From the NCBI GenBank assembly GCA_027257055.1, contig JAPVLO010000205.1, positions 4,836,001 through 4,900,000 on the forward strand: a stretch of 64,000 bases of DNA. Reading direction: 5' to 3'. The notes below the pieces were generated by a model that saw only the letters and a program-made list of their open reading frames with translations, made no database searches and was not told the origin of the DNA. This stretch comes from Cephalopachus bancanus (Eukaryota; Chordata; Mammalia; Primates; Tarsiidae). This document shows, one piece after another, positions 24,240 to 36,515 of the stretch (position 1 is the stretch's first letter; each line of letters starts with the position of its first letter). The translations under genes and the position numbers were made by a program.

Positions 24240-26960
24240 AATACTCTGAAAAATACAAAGAACAGAGTGACACTGCACCTCTCTCTCCTCAAAATGCTTA
24301 GAGTATAAATTGGGGACAATAAGTGCACAAGCATTCATAGGGTGATGGAGAAATATCTGTTGCAGAGTGTCTTTATTTATGACAGCTTATCCAATATGAC
24401 TCTTCTCTTTCACTTCTGTTCAGTCACCACCACAGTTACCTAAACCCAGTTTCTTTTCTTATTTCTAAGAACACCATATCCCCGCGGTCACCAAAGCTCT
24501 AGAACTTGAAGTCGTGACCAATTTCTCTCTTTTTCAGTATTATTTTTGGCTCTAGAATTATTGCTTGGAGCTGAATAAAAATATGTTCAATTAAGTTGAA
24601 TATAACATTAATATGTGACCTTATGTTTTTCAAATTTTTTTGGTTAATTTTCCATACTCATGAGATTTTAAATTTCAGTGTACTACTCTGTAATTTTTCC
24701 ATGGCTATAATCAAAGATGAAAGTAATTTTGATACCTTTTTATTTTCACTAAATGTAAGTATTGCTTTCGCATTTAGTTTGTACTTACAGTTGTATTGAT
24801 TTAATAACTTGATGTGATACATTCTTGTTTTTAGTAGTACACTGTGAGATGGCTATTAGTGTTTTTTGCTGCCACAAAATAGTATATATACATTAGCACG
24901 AGAGCATAAAGTCCACAGGGTGACTTTCAGAATAGTTTCTAATATAAAGTGGACATAAAGAAAGCAATATAGGAAAATAATAATTAGGCAAGATCTCAAA
25001 AACAATGCTTATATAAACTAGTTGCAACAGAGTGACAGACAATAAAACTTCAAGGGGCAAACAACTTAAGAAATGAAAATCAAAGTTTGAAATAGAATCA
25101 GCTCAGAGAGCAGTGACAAGGGATGGAGTAAAAGAAGGAAGATATTTATGGATTACAGAAAAGGAATTTTAGATTAATGAAGGGGAGAGTCTTTATCATA
25201 TCAATGTAGCAATTGAGAAGAGTGGTCCATAAAGCTTTATGACTTTAGCATGAATTCTGGCGAAAAGAAATATTAGAGTAGACTATGTTAATCTAATTTT
25301 ACTGTGCTTAAATGTAATGGCTTTTAAAATTGTTAACTGAACAATTCAAGATGGTGCTTTGCTTCATCAGTATAGGCACACTGCTGTGACCATTTTGGTA
25401 TATTAAGCCACTGGTTAGTTAAGTGCTGGTGATCCTTACTAAAACAAATGTTATATAGAGCTTTTACTATTTTCCTAATTAGTTAAGAAATTATATTTAC
25501 TTCCTCTAAATTTGCTCATTTTAATGGTACTGTAAATCTTAGATGATAAAGTGAGTTACTGAAAGCTAATGCCATTCAAATTCAAAATTTAATTCATCCC
25601 ACCCAAGAGAAAAATAGGAATTGGATTTTGAATCCATCGTACAAATAAATTTCACAAGTTGCCCACATTTTAAGTCCCCAGAATGTTTAACCTCAGCTGT
25701 GGCTCTAAAAAAAGCACAGGATGGCTCTGTTTTATAAAATATAGTAAAACATTCACTCACATGCTTTTCATATGTTTATGAGAATAAAGTTAAAATTAAC
25801 TAAATGGCTTAAAATTAGCAAATGTTATAGGAGATATGATAACATTAAAATAAGATTAATTTTCTTCAGTAGAAATTGTTGTGGTGTTGCAAATATTCTG
25901 GAAATGTTCATATAGAATAATATGCCATTCATTATGGTATTCACCAGCACTTCAGAGATGTCTCATGTGATTGAGAAAATGAATATTTACTTTATTTAAT
26001 TTTAATTAATTTAAATTTAAATAGTCAAATGGGACTAGAGATATAATACTGGGCAGTGCAAGTCTAGAATTCACATCTTAAATTTGATTTGATTATTTAA
26101 TACCTCAAGTCTGTAATTCAGGTAGCTGCTGCAAAGTGCTGCTACAATCACACAATTAGACAATCAGAAGACCTGAGGTTTGCAACTGAGATTTAGGATA
26201 AACTGTAAGAGAGACTCTTTTAATGATAAATTATGAATTAATACATTCATTTGAGTATCAACTTAGCTCTATAAGTAAGTCCTAATATATGTGCTACTGT
26301 GAACAAGTCGTAAAAACTAATTCTTAGTCTTATTGATTGAAAATGGGTGTTGAGGGCAGAAAGTATGGATAAAAATTGAAGAGTTAACTCATGTACTAGT
26401 CTTACAATGGGTAGTGAATATTATGTGCATATATATATATAAGCTACCTTTAATAAAGCAGACATTACTGAAAAAAATAAGCATAATGGCTCTTCTAAAT
26501 ATAGAAATTTTTATTAACGGCAATTTTATTATTCTTTGGGTTTGAGAAATATGTTGTCATGAGTCTTCCCTCAAACCAAGATTAATTAAAGACATGCACC
26601 GCTGGAATTCTTGCTATGCTTTTGTATCTGTGATCTAGCCATCCCTAAGCTGATTCTTAAACCTTTCCAATCATTTTGCTACTTCTGAGTTGAGCTCAGA
26701 ACCATAAGATGCTGAATTTTAGCCACTTTGATGGAAGCAGCCTTTCATGTCCCTTAAATCTTTCTTAACTCTGGGTTACTTGATAGTGTTCTCTTGGTCT
26801 ATGTGCCCTTTTCGTTTCTAAACTATATGGGAACCCACTGCTCTCATCAACCCAACAAAGAAATGTCTACCACTCAATCTCCCCCCAGAAAAAAATTTTC
26901 TGGTATTCTCGTGTGTTTTCTTTATGAATTAGACTAACCTTACTTTTACAGTTTTACTGC
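24240..26960. other. Unique AT-rich DNA
   Basis: No genes or confident transposons. A short ATAT tract lies near 26429-26441. The reading frames at 24596-24799 and 25566-25760 have no recognisable features. Confidence 0.6.
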
Positions 26961-26961
26961 T

Positions 26962-27120
26962 TAAAGTGTTGGTCTTAGATTAGTAGCAAGCAAGACTTCA
27001 TCTTGAGGATTTTTAGAAATGCAGAATACCAGACCCATGCCAGACCTACATAATCAGAATCAGCATCTTATAATCCTCAGATGTTTCGCAGGTACATAAA
27101 AGCTGAAGTACTGTTTTATA
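26962..27120 (+). mobile_element. MER5A-like hAT-Charlie MITE
   Basis: 'ttttagaaatgcagaataccagacccatgccagacctacataatcagaatcagcatcttataatcctcagatg' closely follows the MER5A consensus as remembered: AGAAATGCAGATTCTCAGG ... CCCAGACCTACTGAATCAG ... AATCTGCATTTTAACAAG. Terminal repeats are degraded. This is a non-autonomous element older than the primate radiation. Confidence 0.85.
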
Positions 27121-27124
27121 GTGC

Positions 27125-27896
27125 ACTTCCTCTTGTTTGCTCTGCAAGAATAGGAAGGTGCTTTAGTAGTTGAACTTATCTTTATAACATTTCTTTAAAT
27201 GAGCCCAACTTCATAGTCCTCAACTAATTTGTGTCCCATTTTTCCATTCCAAATCATTCTTTCCATTTTTTCCTTCTCAATGTAAAACAAAAACAAACAC
27301 ACAAACAAAAAAATAGACAAATATAGGAAGTAGCCAGACATTCTTTCCTTGCCTTAATATAAAGTGTAAATGAGCAGCTTCATTGTCTTATCTCTCCTGT
27401 ATTCATCTTACTATAGGAACAGTTCTGCAGAGATAAAAGAACCATTTGTGTCTATAAATAGGTATTTGGTTTTACTTGGAATTTTAACAAGCTGTCCTAG
27501 TAATCTTTTATTTCTTTCTAGTTTCAATTGTTTACTTAAAAACTGTATTTTTCTCTTTCTCTAAAAGTTTTTTTCTATGAAGTAATCATTTTCTGATCTT
27601 TGAGTCAACATAATTCTGCGTTTTTTTCAGGTTTTTAAAAAATTATTCTGTCTAGAGCTATGTATTGAATGCCAAAGAAGGAATAAGGGAAGTAAGAAAA
27701 CAAAAAGTAGGGAAACAAAATTATTATATTTTATTTTATGTTCTTATTGTGATAGTCATCAAGAAAACATTCTAAACTTTTTTTAAAAAAACTTGTATGT
27801 AACTTTCTAATAAGCTTAAATTTTGCTATGTTCTAATAAACTGAATTTGTTTGGTAATTGGCAATTTGTTGATGCTAATGTTTTAACACAGCTCAT
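27125..27896. other. Unique AT-rich DNA
   Basis: No gene or repeat recognised apart from a short CAAACA-rich tract near 27285-27310. Confidence 0.6.
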
Positions 27897-27910
27897 AGAA
27901 TAAGACACTT

Positions 27911-28193
27911 AGCCGGACTCGGTGGCTCAGCCTGTAATCCCAGCGCTTTGGGGGTGAGTGGATTGCCTGAGTCCGCGGGTTCAAGACCCGCTTGGGCAAC
28001 TTGGCGAGACCTCATCTCTACAATAAATCAAAAATTAGCCAGACATGGTAGCGCGTGCCTGTAGTTCCAGCTACTTGGAAGGCTGAGGCAGAAGGATCGC
28101 CGGAGCCCAGCAGGTAGAGACTGCAGTGGCCGGGAGCGGCCACTGCACTCCAGTCTGGGTGACAGAGTGAGACTCCAACTCAAAAAAAAAAAA
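27911..28193 (+). mobile_element. Alu SINE, full-length dimer, lineage-specific, well preserved
   Basis: Starts AGCCGGACTCGGTGGCTCAG and ends GACTCCAACTC plus an A-tail. The 14-bp target-site duplication AGAATAAGACACTT is perfect (27897-27910 and 28194-28207), suggesting a fairly recent insertion. It retains the perfect 10-bp right-arm hairpin (near 28121-28144) and the lineage linker CTACAATAAATCAAAA. A short gap in the left arm removes part of the GGGAGGCTGAGG block (near 27952). Confidence 0.96.
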
Positions 28194-28209
28194 AGAATAA
28201 GACACTTGC

Positions 28210-28900
28210 CCTACATGATGGACTCAGGGGAGGTATTGTGGGATTTACTGACTATTATCAGGATAATCATGATGTAATAACTTAAGTTTCTCAGATGCAT
28301 TCCCAATTTGATTTTCTGTTAATATTTCTCTTTTATTAATAATACTCATTACAAATAAGTAGTGAATTACTTACTGATCCTTTACAGATGGATTTCTATC
28401 TGGTGACACTTGTTAGGTGCCAGTGCTCAGACCCATTCCACACAGTCTTATCAACTGTAAAACATTCAGTATAGTTGTAATGATTGAATTTTATTATTAT
28501 TTTGTCAATAAATTTTTTTAATACTTTGCATGTTCCTCAAGTACACACTATGAGAAACATTGTGCTAACTAGGGAAATACAGAAGTAAGAATTAAGTGTT
28601 CTTAATTTGTAGTAGTACATAAAGCACCCCAAAGCAAGAGAGAGTTTTATTAGAAAACTATTACCATTAAAATTACGGTCATTAAAAAACCAAAGCAATT
28701 AAACCTGCACTAACCTAACAGGCAACACACTTTGCTAGCTTTAAAATAAATTTTGTAATACTTAATTCTAAATAGTATATTAAAGATTAATTCTTCAAGA
28801 TAATACTGAAATACAATGTATGGAAATTTCTAATTTCTCTTTGCAATTTAAAACTTTGCTAAAAACTTTGAAGTTTATATACAGAAATTTAACTTTTTTG
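28210..28900. other. Unique AT-rich DNA
   Basis: Nothing recognised beyond a weak MIR/L2-like phrase around 28545-28600 ('acacactatgagaaacattgtgctaac'), not strong enough to call. Confidence 0.5.
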
Positions 28901-28904
28901 GTCT

Positions 28905-29222
28905 AAATTTAAAGGATGCAAGTGCAACTTTATGACATAGATATATTGGATAGTGGTGAAATCTGGGTTTTTAGGGTATCCATTACCCAAAAATGTATAT
29001 TGTGCCTGTTAAGTAATGTCTCATCATCCACCCCATTGCCACCCCACAATCTTCCAGTCTTTAATATCTATCAGTTCACACTCTATGTTAAAGTATACAC
29101 ATTATTTAGCTTCTACATGTAAGTGAGAACATGTGGTACTTGCCTTTCTGCTTCTGAGTTATTTCATTTCAGATAATGGCCTCCAGTTTCATCCACCTCT
29201 GTAGCTGTTTTTGTATCTCCAT
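28905..29222 (-). mobile_element. L1 3'UTR fragment (L1PB/L1MA-like), minus
   Basis: 'tggatagtggtgaaatctgggtttttagggtatccattaccc' and later 'cttctacatgtaagtgagaacatgtggtacttgcctttctgcttctgagttatttcatttcag ... ggcctccagtttcatccacc' follow the antisense 3'UTR and ORF2 end of older primate L1s ('aagtgagaacatacgatgtttggttttcc ... ggtctccagttccatccaggttgctg'). The element is 5'-truncated. It is a different, older type than the lineage-specific L1 3' ends elsewhere in the window. Confidence 0.82.
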
Positions 29223-29405
29223 TAAGTTGTTTTTTCAGTATAACTGATGAGAGGAGGAATAGCAACTCATTGTAATTAAATTAATATGATTAATAAACAA
29301 ATTTTCTTTCAGTAGTTTTAAAAGATTATAAATTCACAGGAATTGGTAATTTAATGTTCTTGAAAATTGATAATTATTCTGGTTTTAATGTATCTGGGAA
29401 ACTCC

Positions 29406-29703
29406 TTTTGTTTTTTTATTGAGTCAGAGTTTTATTCTGTCACCCAGGTGAGAGTGCAGTGGCATGCTCATGGCCACCACATCCTCGACCTGCTCAAGCA
29501 AGCCTTCTCCTTCAGAATTCCGAGTAGCTAAGTAGCTAAACTACAGGGTCTGGCCACTATGCCAGGCTCATTTTTTGGTTTATGGTAGAGATGAGATTTT
29601 GCCAAGTTGCCCAGGCTGGTCTTGAACCCCTGGGTTCAGGCAATTCTCGCTCTTCTGCCTCCCAAAGTATTGGTATTACAGGCATGAGCCACTGCACTAG
29701 GCC
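29406..29703 (-). mobile_element. Alu SINE, diverged lineage-type dimer, minus
   Basis: An antisense dimer from a T-rich start to GAGCCACTGCACTAGGCC. The linker 'ttttttggtttatggtagagatgag' is a decayed form of the lineage-specific linker, so this copy belongs to the same lineage but is older than its neighbours. A small internal duplication, GTAGCTAAGTAGCTAA, is present near 29523-29538. Confidence 0.88.
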
Positions 29704-30106
29704 TATATCTAGGAGACTTTAAATTATATACTCATATTTCTAAGTCAGCTTGATAAGAATGATCTGATCTATGTTAACCATAAAAGAATTATTTTTAATT
29801 TTAAGTAAAGATTATCCTAAATGAGTAGTACATACAGGAATTTCGATTAAAAGTGTATCAGGTAAATTCAATTTAAATTATCATACAACCAAAGGTCACT
29901 CGTGAAATAAAGTTAGTATTTTTCTCTTTTATTGAGATTCATTAACAAATTCAATTTTATACCAATATTTTATTATAGAATACTTGTTTTTCAATAGTCA
30001 TCTCTTTCATATATATCTGTTGTAAAAGAACACATTTTCCACATATTATTATTGTATGACTATTCCATCATAAGCACCTTCCCTCAAATATGAAATCAGT
30101 TTTTTT

Positions 30107-30396
30107 TTTCTTTTTTTGAGTTGGAGTGTCACTCTGTCACCCAGACTGTAGTGCAGTGGCCGCTCCTGGCCACTGCAGCTTCAACCTGCAGGGCTCTGGC
30201 GATCCTTCCGCCTCAGCCTTCCAAGTAGCTGGAACTACAGGCATGCGCTACCACACTCGGCTAATTTTTTTAATTTATTGTAGAGATGAGGTCTCGCCAA
30301 GTTGCCCAGGTGGGTCTCGAACCCGCGGACTCAGGCAATCCACTCACCTCAGCCTCCCAAAGCACTGGATTACAGGCTGGGCAAGGGAGCCCGGCT
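30107..30396 (-). mobile_element. Alu SINE, full-length dimer, lineage-specific, minus
   Basis: An antisense Alu bracketed by the target-site duplication TGAAATCAG followed by T (30091-30099 and 30397-30405). The right arm keeps the hairpin block with one change (read on the sense strand, GGCCAGGAGCGGCC). The 98-codon plus-strand frame at 30126-30422 is an Alu artefact. Confidence 0.94.
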
Positions 30397-30649
30397 TGAA
30401 ATCAGTTTTTTTAAGTAATTGAGGAAAAGATAAATCTAAGATATATATCTTCTAAAATACTTCTTGTATAGTAACAAAATTTCTGACTATTATGACTTTA
30501 TTTTTAAACTGCCCTGTTTGCCTAACACTCATTATTTTTAGGACTGAAATTTCCACATCCTGGATGGCTGGTCACTATAATGTATCATGTTGTTTCCTTA
30601 GTGTTTTAATATTCAAAATAAAAAAAGTTTGTCTTATATAGAATCTAGA

Positions 30650-31160
30650 GAATGTTGGAATTTATATTGTGACAACTTTCTCATTAATTGTCTCTATTCT
30701 CTTAACACCTATTTTTGAGCATCTGTTTTTTAAAGCATCATTTTCTATGTTTAAAAGTTCAATAGATTATGCTCTATGTCCTCAGGGAACTCATAGGTTA
30801 ACAAAGAGGCATATGAGATAATAAATTATAAACATGAAATTGGTAATTGTTAAAATCAGACAAAGTGCAACATTTTTAAAACAGAGAAGACATAAACACT
30901 TGTTTTTCCTGGAAGGAATTAAAGGAAGTCCTCATGGAGAAGATATGCTAATCTAGGAAGGAAAAATGTTTAATAAAGGAGAGGAGAAGAGGAAGAGATT
31001 TCCAAGCTCAGGGGGATGAAAGGAAAGGACATACATAACATGTAGTAAAAATTTCAGGCTATTATAATAAAAGGATGGATAATGTGGGGGTCTCATTTTG
31101 GCTTTATCAAGAAGAGCATTAATGGTCAGGATAGAACAGATAGGATTTATCCAAAGGCCA
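30650..31160 (+). repeat. Ancient mammalian LINE-type repeat, probably same family as 22660-23144
   Basis: 'tgctctatgtcctcagggaactcataggttaac', 'ggagaagatatgctaatc...', 'gagatttccaagctcagggggatgaaaggaaagg' and 'ggctttatcaagaagagcattaatgg' match in order the pattern of the old G/A-rich repeat seen at 22.7 kb, but are very diverged. Boundaries are approximate. Confidence 0.45.
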
Positions 31161-31187
31161 GTGGCTTCAGAAAAAAAAAAAAAAAAG

Positions 31188-31372
31188 AGCATGTGTTCAG
31201 GACTTAATCAGAATCACCTGGAAAGATTTTTAAAGTATAGATTGTTGCACCACCACAGGCACACATCTCAGAGAACCTGCTAAGCAGATCTGAGGTGCCA
31301 GAAATTTGTATTTATGTATTTGTAATGGTATTCATGTGATTATGATGCCTGTAGAGATTGAGAACCACAGAA
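31188..31372 (+). mobile_element. MER5-type hAT-Charlie MITE
   Basis: 'aatcagaatcacctggaaagatttttaaagtatagattgttgc ... acctgctaagcagatctgaggtgccagaaatttgtattt ... gattatgatgcctgtagagattgagaaccac' follows MER5-type order, ending with the GAGAACCAC terminal-repeat motif. A pure A-run at 31170-31186 precedes it. Confidence 0.82.
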
Positions 31373-31594
31373 TTTGCCCATAGAGAGTCAACATGGTAAA
31401 CAAGCATTTGATTTACATAATCTTATTTGAATGAAAAAGTAATTCTTAACATTTCTTATAGAATCAGTAGTCAGCCAAGATTTCTTTGAGGGATGCAGTT
31501 GAGAGTTAAGGCTTTGTCAAGTAGAAAAAGTTCGTGTTAAAGACGAGATGTTTTAAAAGTTGTGGACAGTCTTATTGGCCAGATGCTTAGTGTG

Positions 31595-31917
31595 CAGTGG
31601 TCACTTGGGATCTATGGGAGATTGGTTTCAGGACTTTTTTCTGATACCAAAATTTGTAGATGCTCAAGCCCCTGATGTAGAATGGTGTAGTGTTTGAATA
31701 TAATCTATGCATAACATCCCATATACTTTAAATCATTGCTAGATTGCTTATCAATGTAAATATTATTTAAATAGTTGCCATAATATACTGATTATGAAAT
31801 AATGACAAGAAATAAAAGTCTATATCTGCTCAGTACAAGTCATTTTTTAAAAATATTTTCTACTTGCAATTAGTTGAATCCATGGATGCAGAACCCACAA
31901 ATATGGAGAGCTGACTT
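31595..31917 (+). mobile_element. MER2-type non-autonomous Tigger element
   Basis: 'cagtggtcacttgggatctatgggagattggtttcaggac ... gataccaaaatttgtagatgctcaagcccctgatg' matches the left part of MER2 as remembered (CAGTCGTCCCTCGGTATCCG ... GGTTCCAGGACCC ... ACCAAAATCCGCGGATGCTC). The right end 'tgaatccatggatgcagaacccacaaatatggagagctgact' matches its other terminus. A truncated Alu tail abuts the right end (31920). Confidence 0.88.
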
Positions 31918-31919
31918 CA

Positions 31920-32082
31920 TATTTTTTTGTTTGTTTGTTTGTATTGTTTTTGTTTGGGTTTTTTGAATTGAAGTCTCACTCTTGATGCCCAGGATGGAGT
32001 GCAGTGGCATGCTCACTGCCACCACAGCCTCAACCTCCTGGGCTTTGGTGATCTTTCCACCTCAGCTTTCCTAGTAGCTGGC
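31920..32082 (-). mobile_element. 5'-truncated Alu SINE, minus
   Basis: A T-rich, TTTG-interrupted tail (31921-31960), then the antisense Alu right arm: 'gaattgaagtctcactcttgatgcccaggatggagtgcagtggcatgctcac ... cctcaacctcctgggc'. It stops inside the right monomer near AGTAGCTGGCAT. It sits at the MER2 right edge. Confidence 0.85.
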
Positions 32083-32084
32083 AT

Positions 32085-34448
32085 ATGTTTTGTGAATATT
32101 GTTTCACCTATTCATTTTGTGCTAGTTTATCATACAGTCAATGCATTTCAAACAAGTTACAAATACTACATCTTGAATATAAGCATATGATGTGCCAAAT
32201 AATGAGACTATTCTTTCTCTTATGTTTTCCTTCAAGTGTCAGCTTATTTCATTATTGTATTTTTAAATTATCTTGACAAATAATTTTTTATGCCAATCAG
32301 TGCTAACTATATGCAATATCCAATTATTTTTAAAATGGTATATTTTTGAAAGTACCATACATTTCATACAGATTTTCCATGAAATTGCTTTCCCTGTCTT
32401 CATTGCCAAGAATTTAGAAAGATATTTATAAATCGATACCACTTTTCTGAAGAACAGCTTACCTGTATGTATCCAAAGCATTTAAAGTGTGCAACATGTA
32501 GTGAATATTTTTTTCTGCAAGCAGTTAGGCATTGTGACAGTTGCTGAAGTAGTATTCTCACCATGTGTATTTTGCATTGTTGGATAACCACTATAAAGCA
32601 AATACTATGTCAACACAGAACGCATGTCTCTTTTAAAGCAAAACAAATTTTTACAGGTATTCTTGGATTGCAAAACAACTACTGGTATGTCATGAGGGAA
32701 ATATATTGTGGAAATAATAAGTTCCATCTAGGGTTATTTTTTTCAGACTTATCACTTAAATACAGAATTGCATCTCTGAATCAAATAGCCTTGGGCAATA
32801 AATAGAGGCCTGCTCTTGCAAGTGCTGGCAAAGAAATACCCTGTTTGCAAAAATGATTTTTTTCTAGTTTATGTGCATTCAGTATAAAAACGTACAGCAA
32901 CAATAAATTATTGTGGTACTAATTCTTAAAATGTATTACAAATACTATTAAAGACAACCAAATATAATCAACAAAGAGTTCTAATTATTTCCGTGTATGA
33001 ATGCACAATAAAGTATAAAGATGCTTAGTTTTATTAGCACTGCCCAAATATTATATTAGTGGACTGGTAAGGTTAAAAGTTTTCATACATGATAGAAGAC
33101 AATATTTTTTGTTTACTTTCATATCTGTTATGTACTTTACCAAATTTCTGCTAGAGATAAAACACCCTCTTGAAGGAGCTTCATTTAGTCTATGCAAGAT
33201 GTTGTATTTTAGTCTCCTTAGTTTTTCATCGTAAGATCAGAACTCATTTTACATTTCTGCAAGGATATATAAGCCTCAAGTTCATAAAAGAGAAGGGCAT
33301 ATCACACATGATGTTCATCTGTTCAGCAGCAAGAAGGTCAAGAAGCTAAATGAATTTGCCCTCAAGTCTAAAAGTGAAAAATAGACCTTGTAAGCAAGAG
33401 AGACGCCGAAGTATTAAATTTGAGACAGGTAGCATTTTGAAGCCTCAGATGCAACATATCATTTGTAAAATGCATTTCCCATATGGCCTAATGGTAATTA
33501 TTGTACATTTTAGTTGCATAAGTATCAGTTTGCTATGTACAGAAAAAAATGCATATCATTCTAAATGTACTCCATTCTAGAAGATAAACAAAAATGTTAT
33601 AATCATCAAGTACAAATAAGCAACAAATACTTATGTCAAGAGAAGTAAAAAAAAAATACTTGAATATGAAACGCCTTGTATTATTTCTGATATTTAAAAA
33701 ATGGTGCATTTCTTTGAGTGGTGTTTCAATTTGACCATATTATTTAATTGTAGAAGCATTGAATTGTAGAGTTATTGGCAAACTCCTTTAGCACTGTGAA
33801 TATTTAACAGTAATTTTTTATGTTTTGAAACTTATATAAAGGCAATGAATCCTTCCTCCAAAAAACTTCACATACACGCATTCACAGAAAAGATTATATA
33901 CAATTTGGCAGGCTCATAGACCAGTTGTACCTTATTCATGACACCCATTCAAACCTAGAATTGAAATTTCTATGAAAATATAGAAGATGTGTTTAACTTC
34001 CTTATATACAAATAGAGTATTGACCCTAATTTTGATTTATTAAAGAGGATAACTTTGTGAATTAAGACTACATATTGATAGTGAATAATCATCAATATTA
34101 ACAAAATATATACAATTGCATACCTTGATTTTAACATTTCTATACTTCTTTATAACAAGAAAAAAATAATACTCCTCTTAAGTGTATATGGAAAGTGTTT
34201 CGTTCCTCAAAATAGAAGTTTTGGGGTTTTCAAGTTTAAAATATTTTATAGACATTTACTACTTTGGTTCTATCTGGAAAATAACTTGGAAAACTGACCT
34301 TTCCAGTGTAAAAAGGGAAATAATGAGATATGACAATTAAGAACCTGTGTTTAATGCTACTCTAGGCACTAATTAATATTATTACTTTATTTTGGTCTTG
34401 CAGCCTACATTTTTCCGCTCTCAATACATTCACCCACATGGCACACAC
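32085..34448. other. Unique AT-rich DNA
   Basis: No repeat or gene was recognised. Several 60-80-codon frames occur (32085-32276, 32563-32805, 33350-33580) without motifs. Confidence 0.6.
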
Positions 34449-34456
34449 GGCTAAAA

Positions 34457-35288
34457 CAGTTGTCTCCAACTTTTTGGCATCAGGATTCAATTTCATGGAA
34501 GACAATTCTTCCATGGACTGAGGAAAATGGGTGGTTTCAGGATGATTCAAGTGCATTACATTTATTGTACAGGTTATTTCAATTATTATGTTGCAATATA
34601 TAATGAAATATATTTAATATATGTTATATAATTAAATATACTGTAATAAATATATAATGTAAATGTAATATAAATATATTTCTACATATTTATATATAAT
34701 ATATATAATATGACTATATAAATAATAAACAATATATGTATGATAAATATATCTAATAAAATGTAATGTATAATATAATTATACAATATAAATAATTATA
34801 TATTATATTATACATAATTATACAATAATTATGCCATATGCAGCTGTCCAATTGAAGAACATCAACTCACTTGCACTCATTGGTAGGGTTTTGATATGAG
34901 TCTTCAAGCAATCGATTTAAACCTCACTGTTAAACCTCACTGTTAATGTTAGTTTGTATTTGTAGCCACTTCTCAGCACTAGCATCACTACCTCAACTCC
35001 ATTTCAGATCAACAGACATTAGATTATCATAAGGAGTACGCAACCTAGATCCCTGGCATGCACAGTTCCCAAAAATGTTCATGTGCCTATGAGAATCTAA
35101 TGCCACAGCTCATCTGACCGTGGAGCTCAAGTGGTAATGCCAGTGATAGGAAGTGGCTACAAATACAGATGAAGCTGTGCTGGCTTACCAGCCGCTCACC
35201 TCCATCTGTGCAGACGGGTTCCTGACACGCCAGAGACCAATACCCATACTCCCATACTGCTCCGTGGCCCAGGATTTGGTGACCTCTG
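34457..35288 (-). mobile_element. hAT-type non-autonomous DNA transposon with TA-rich expansion
   Basis: Left end: 'cagttgtctccaactttttggcatcagg ... tttcatggaagacaattcttccatgg'. Right end: 'caccagccgctcacctccatctgtgcag ... gtggcccaggatttggtgacctctg'. Both match an abundant mammalian hAT MITE whose ends read CAGxGGTCCCCAACC; the name is uncertain. 'tcataaggagtacgcaacctagatccctggcatgcacagttc' is its internal palindrome-like core. The flanks GGCTAAAA (34449-34456) and ATCTAAAA (35289-35296) agree at 6 of 8 bases, as expected of an old 8-bp target duplication. TA-rich repeats at 34600-34830 enlarge the middle. Confidence 0.82.
34600..34830. repeat. TA-rich low-complexity expansion inside the hAT element
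   Basis: About 230 bp composed almost only of A and T, with many short TATAAT/ATTATA units and imperfect palindromes. The surrounding element normally has only a short AATATATAATGAAATA-type stretch here, so local expansion is inferred. Confidence 0.75.
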
Positions 35289-35299
35289 ATCTAAAAGAC

Positions 35300-35620
35300 A
35301 ATAGTAAATGCAATTTTTAACTGAACCCCCTGTCTTTTATATTTTACTATCATCCTCTAGTGATTGATTTCCTCGTGAATTTATCCTGGAATATCCCATT
35401 CTCTTAAATTTTCTTTTCTTCTGGGATGAGATTGTGTGGCATATGAGCCTGCAATCACTAGCAAAATTGCAACACTTGAAAACAAAGATTATGTTTTTAC
35501 TGCAGTATTTGACACGTTTTGGATACATAATAGTTATTTATTCAGTAATGAATACTTGCTGATTGAGAGAGAATTCTGTGTGTTTTAAAAAAGTAAAAGG
35601 GAAAAAAAAAGGATGAATCG
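35300..35620. other. Unique AT-rich DNA
   Basis: Nothing recognised between the hAT element and the next Alu. Confidence 0.6.
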
Positions 35621-35641
35621 TTTCATTAAAAAGTTACTCAG

Positions 35642-35928
35642 AGCCAGGCTCGGTGGCTCAGCCTGTAATCCCATGCCTTTGGGAGGCTGAGGTGAGTGGA
35701 TTGCCTGAGCCTGTGGGTTCAAGACCCGCCTGGGCAGCGAGACCTCATCTCTACAATAAATCAAAAAAACATCAGCCGGGCGTGGTAGCACATGCCTGTA
35801 ATTCTGGCTACTTGGAAGGCTGAGGCAGAAGGATCGCCAGAGCCCAGCAGGTCGAGGCTGCGGTGGCCGGGAGCGGCCACTGCACTCCAGTCTGGGCGGC
35901 AGAGTGAGACTCCAACTCAAAAAAAAAA
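35642..35928 (+). mobile_element. Alu SINE, full-length dimer, lineage-specific, plus
   Basis: Starts AGCCAGGCTCGGTGGCTCAG and ends GACTCCAACTC with an A-tail. The target-site duplication is AAAAAGTTACTCAG (35628-35641; second copy at about 35930-35943). The right arm shows GCGGTGGCCGGGAGCGGCC, the hairpin with one G:U change. The 111-codon minus-strand frame at 35585-35920 is Alu. Confidence 0.95.
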
Positions 35929-35944
35929 AAAAAAGTTACTCAGT

Positions 35945-36515
35945 ATCCCAGAGACGATAAATACAGTTAATTAACTCAAATTTTATAAAAGGAAATTTAA
36001 TGCCCCTAAGAAAAGTTGTCATGATTTTCCCAATTTTTCATTAGAAATGGATAGTGTGTTTTGCTTGTAAGTACAGAATTATTTTTAAAATTATAATTAG
36101 CAAGCCTATTATTCATCCATAGCATACTACATTTGGACAGTGTTTTAGAAGTAAGAAAGATTTGGCTCAAATGGTCATAATTAGTATCCTAGAGATGTGA
36201 ATTAAATCAGTTTTTTATAAAACACAGAACAAATATTTACACATTTATCTCTGCTTTATTTTAGAATACAAATATGTTTTGTGTTTGAGTTAAATAATTG
36301 TGGATATTTAATAATATATACTTACAGAGCCTTAAAAAATCAACAATATTTTTCTCCACTGTTAAGCAGTCGTGAGTTAAAGTCATTATGGAATTTTTTA
36401 CTAAGCAGTCTGTTGGGTAAAATACTCAGTAATTACTTCCCTAGCTGTATGTAGACAATAAAAATATGAATTTCCCTTCATGTATTATAAATACATTGTA
36501 TATAAATACATTGGT
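35945..36515. other. Unique AT-rich DNA
   Basis: No feature recognised. Confidence 0.6.
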
